The translations under genes and the position numbers were made by a program. From Candidatus Iainarchaeum sp. (GTDB lineage Archaea; Micrarchaeota; Micrarchaeia; Anstonellales; Bilamarchaeaceae): a stretch of DNA of 6,666 nucleotides. Numbering within the stretch: the first letter of the stretch is position 1; every line of letters begins with the position of its first letter. A model generated the notes under the pieces. It was not told the DNA's origin, ran no database searches, and saw nothing but the letters and a program-made list of their open reading frames with translations. Below, piece by piece: positions 6,342-6,666 of this stretch. Where the stretch lies: positions 1 to 6,666 of the forward strand of contig JAQTSF010000042.1 in assembly GCA_028711485.1 (NCBI GenBank), read 5' to 3'.

Positions 6342-6466
6342 AAACTAAAAGGCTATCAATAGTTCTAAGTTTATTGGTTTTTGGGTCGAATAGCCTCCTT
6401 CAACTTCGAAGAAGTTGGAGGGACAGAGAACGAAGTTCTCTGGATTTGACCTAATAAAAATACAAG
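6342..6466 (+). repeat. Tandem unit 1 (AAACTAAAA-GGCTAT ... ATAGCCTCC ...)
   Basis: The unit opens with AAACTAAAA and GGCTAT (6351-6356). A weak hairpin CAATA/TATTG (6357-6376) follows, then ATAGCCTCC (6390-6398), two strong hairpins, and a 24-base AT-rich tail running to the next AAACTAAAA. GGCTAT can pair with ATAGCC at 6390-6395, enclosing the weak hairpin, but this competes by two bases with the outer stem of the three-way junction. Unit 2 has the same order of parts plus about 52 extra bases before its ATAGCCTCC. Confidence 0.65.
6381..6454 (+). ncRNA. Predicted three-way junction inside unit 1
   Basis: The outer stem TTGGGTCGAAT (6381-6391) pairs with ATTTGACCTAA (6444-6454) over 11 positions, two of them G-U. 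It encloses CCTTCAACTTC/GAAGTTGGAGG (6397-6407 with 6411-6421, one U-G, extended by a further U-G pair at 6396/6422) and CAGAGAAC/GTTCTCTG (6424-6431 with 6435-6442). Both inner hairpins have the loop GAA. The junction linkers are only AGCC, A and G, which is very compact. G-U rather than A-C wobbles indicate that the plus strand is the folded one. No expression evidence is available, so calling it an RNA is inference. Confidence 0.5.
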
Positions 6467-6514
6467 AAACTAAAAAGGATATTGGTTAGAAGAAAAACTG
6501 GTTTTGGATCACCA

Positions 6515-6536
6515 ATAGAACGACGTTTCGTTCTAT
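6515..6536. repeat. Stem-loop 3 (extra hairpin of unit 2)
   Basis: ATAGAACGA (6515-6523) pairs perfectly over 9 bases with TCGTTCTAT (6528-6536), leaving the loop CGTT. It is part of the stretch present in unit 2 and missing from unit 1. Confidence 0.8.
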
Positions 6537-6537
6537 G

Positions 6538-6568
6538 GTCCACAGAACGTTGCGACGTTCTGTTGGAC
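6538..6568. repeat. Stem-loop 4 (extra hairpin of unit 2, longest stem)
   Basis: GTCC plus ACAGAACGT (6538-6550) pairs with ACGTTCTGT (6555-6563) and GGAC (6565-6568), with one bulged T at 6564 and the loop TGCG. Thirteen pairs make it the strongest simple hairpin in the window. It follows stem-loop 3 after a single base, so the two could stack coaxially. Confidence 0.82.
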
Positions 6569-6576
6569 ATAGCCTC

Positions 6577-6599
6577 CCTATTGACCTGCGGTCAATGGG
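6577..6599. repeat. Stem-loop 5, positional equivalent of the first hairpin of unit 1
   Basis: CCTATTGACC (6577-6586) pairs with GGTCAATGGG (6590-6599), ten pairs including one U-G, with the three-base loop TGC. It occupies the same place after ATAGCC as the hairpin at 6397-6421, which also has a three-base loop but a different stem sequence. Confidence 0.82.
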
Positions 6600-6602
6600 C
6601 AC

Positions 6603-6619
6603 CATGAACATAGTTCATG
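6603..6619. repeat. Stem-loop 6, positional equivalent of the second hairpin of unit 1
   Basis: CATGAAC (6603-6609) pairs with GTTCATG (6613-6619) over 7 bases, with the loop ATA. It starts 34 bases after the ATAGCC motif, exactly as the hairpin at 6424-6442 does in unit 1. Both have three-base loops and close with AAC/GTT. Confidence 0.78.
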
Positions 6620-6645
6620 ATTGTTTGAAATGAGTAGGTACTTGG

Positions 6646-6666
6646 AAACTAAAAGGCTATTGGCAG
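6646..6666 (+). repeat. Start of tandem unit 3, cut by window edge
   Basis: AAACTAAAA and GGCTAT (6655-6660), followed by TGG, repeat the openings of units 1 and 2. The tandem arrangement therefore continues to the right of the window for an unknown number of copies. Confidence 0.6.

Larger units (their letters stand above)
6467..6645 (+). repeat. Tandem unit 2, with two extra hairpins
   Basis: The unit opens with AAACTAAAAA and GGATAT (6477-6482), then GGTTTTGGATC where unit 1 has GGTTTTTGGGTC. About 52 extra bases carrying two hairpins precede ATAGCCTCC (6569-6577), two further hairpins and a 26-base tail. The last two hairpins start 8 and 34 bases after the ATAGCC start, against 7 and 34 in unit 1, although their stem sequences are unrelated. 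TATTGG (6480-6485) can also pair with CCAATA (6512-6517). Confidence 0.65.
6209..6666. other. Gene-free region of dense stem-loops with tandem units
   Basis: No credible protein gene lies in these 458 bases. After the promoter, 6242-6619 holds at least eight stem-loops of 7 to 13 pairs, most with loops of 3-7 bases and more GC-rich than the DNA around them. Two motifs recur: AAACTAAAA followed by GG(C/A)TAT (6342-6356, 6467-6482, 6646-6660) and ATAGCCTCC (6390-6398, 6569-6577). GGCTAT and ATAGCC are complementary, so alternate long-range pairings are possible. Wobble pairs in the stems are G-U or U-G on the plus strand (they would be A-C mismatches in a minus-strand RNA), which favours a plus-strand RNA. 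The array continues past the window. It does not match any RNA family I know. A mobile or recombination element folding as single-stranded DNA is the main alternative. Confidence 0.75.

Noticed and set aside
6240..6666. CRISPR array
   Set aside because: The repeats are not of constant length or spacing, most of each unit is paired hairpin rather than unique spacer, and no conserved 25-40 base direct repeat is present.
6340..6666. Known structured RNAs: RNase P RNA, SRP RNA, group II intron, hammerhead ribozyme, tRNA
   Set aside because: No RNase P conserved regions, SRP helix-8 motif, group II domain V, CUGANGA/GAAA hammerhead core or tRNA T-loop could be found by eye. A covariance-model search would settle this.

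Overview
This is an AT-rich window that looks archaeal. The TATA-like boxes (TTTATATA, TTTTAAAT, CTTAAATA) lie about 25 bases upstream of start codons, several genes seem to give leaderless transcripts, and the NFACT-R protein and endonuclease IV homologue have archaeal-type sequences. Small membrane proteins with the GAETRARANVWA loop and a split RqcH-type gene suggest a DPANN-type archaeon (Woese-/Pace-/Aenigmarchaeota or a relative). This placement is an inference, and no rRNA is present to test it. A de novo purine gene argues against an extremely reduced genome.

Layout. (1) 1-649, minus strand: two tandem paralogous genes for about 120-residue proteins with a signal peptide and two membrane helices. 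Their architecture resembles VirB2/TrbC/CedA1-type pilins. The downstream copy runs off the left edge. (2) 650-713: a compact divergent promoter region. (3) 714-1472, plus: a stand-alone coiled coil plus NFACT-R protein, equal to only the C-terminal half of RqcH/Rqc2. (4) 1576-4482, plus: a 968-residue PurL (FGAM synthase) with a large-type N-terminus but no glutaminase domain. (5) 4479-6208, minus: a two-gene operon in which an endonuclease IV-like TIM-barrel protein is coupled by an ATGA overlap to an unrecognised coiled-coil protein. This operon converges on purL with a 4-base overlap. (6) 6209-6666: no gene. After the leaderless promoter of the nuclease operon, about 420 bases are packed with strong stem-loops, and part of this is arranged in tandem units marked by AAACTAAAA-GGCTAT and ATAGCCTCC.

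The most unusual part is region 6. Two copies of a module (6390-6482 and 6569-6660, 93 and 92 bases) share their flanking motifs and hairpin positions, yet their hairpin stems have different sequences that still pair. Wobble pairs in these stems are G-U when read on the plus strand. This suggests a structured plus-strand RNA, or a folded single-stranded DNA element, that continues past the right edge. I do not recognise it as a known RNA family.

The genes do not form one pathway. They appear to be a pilin-like pair, a ribosome-quality-control-type protein, a purine enzyme and a DNA-repair-type operon placed side by side.
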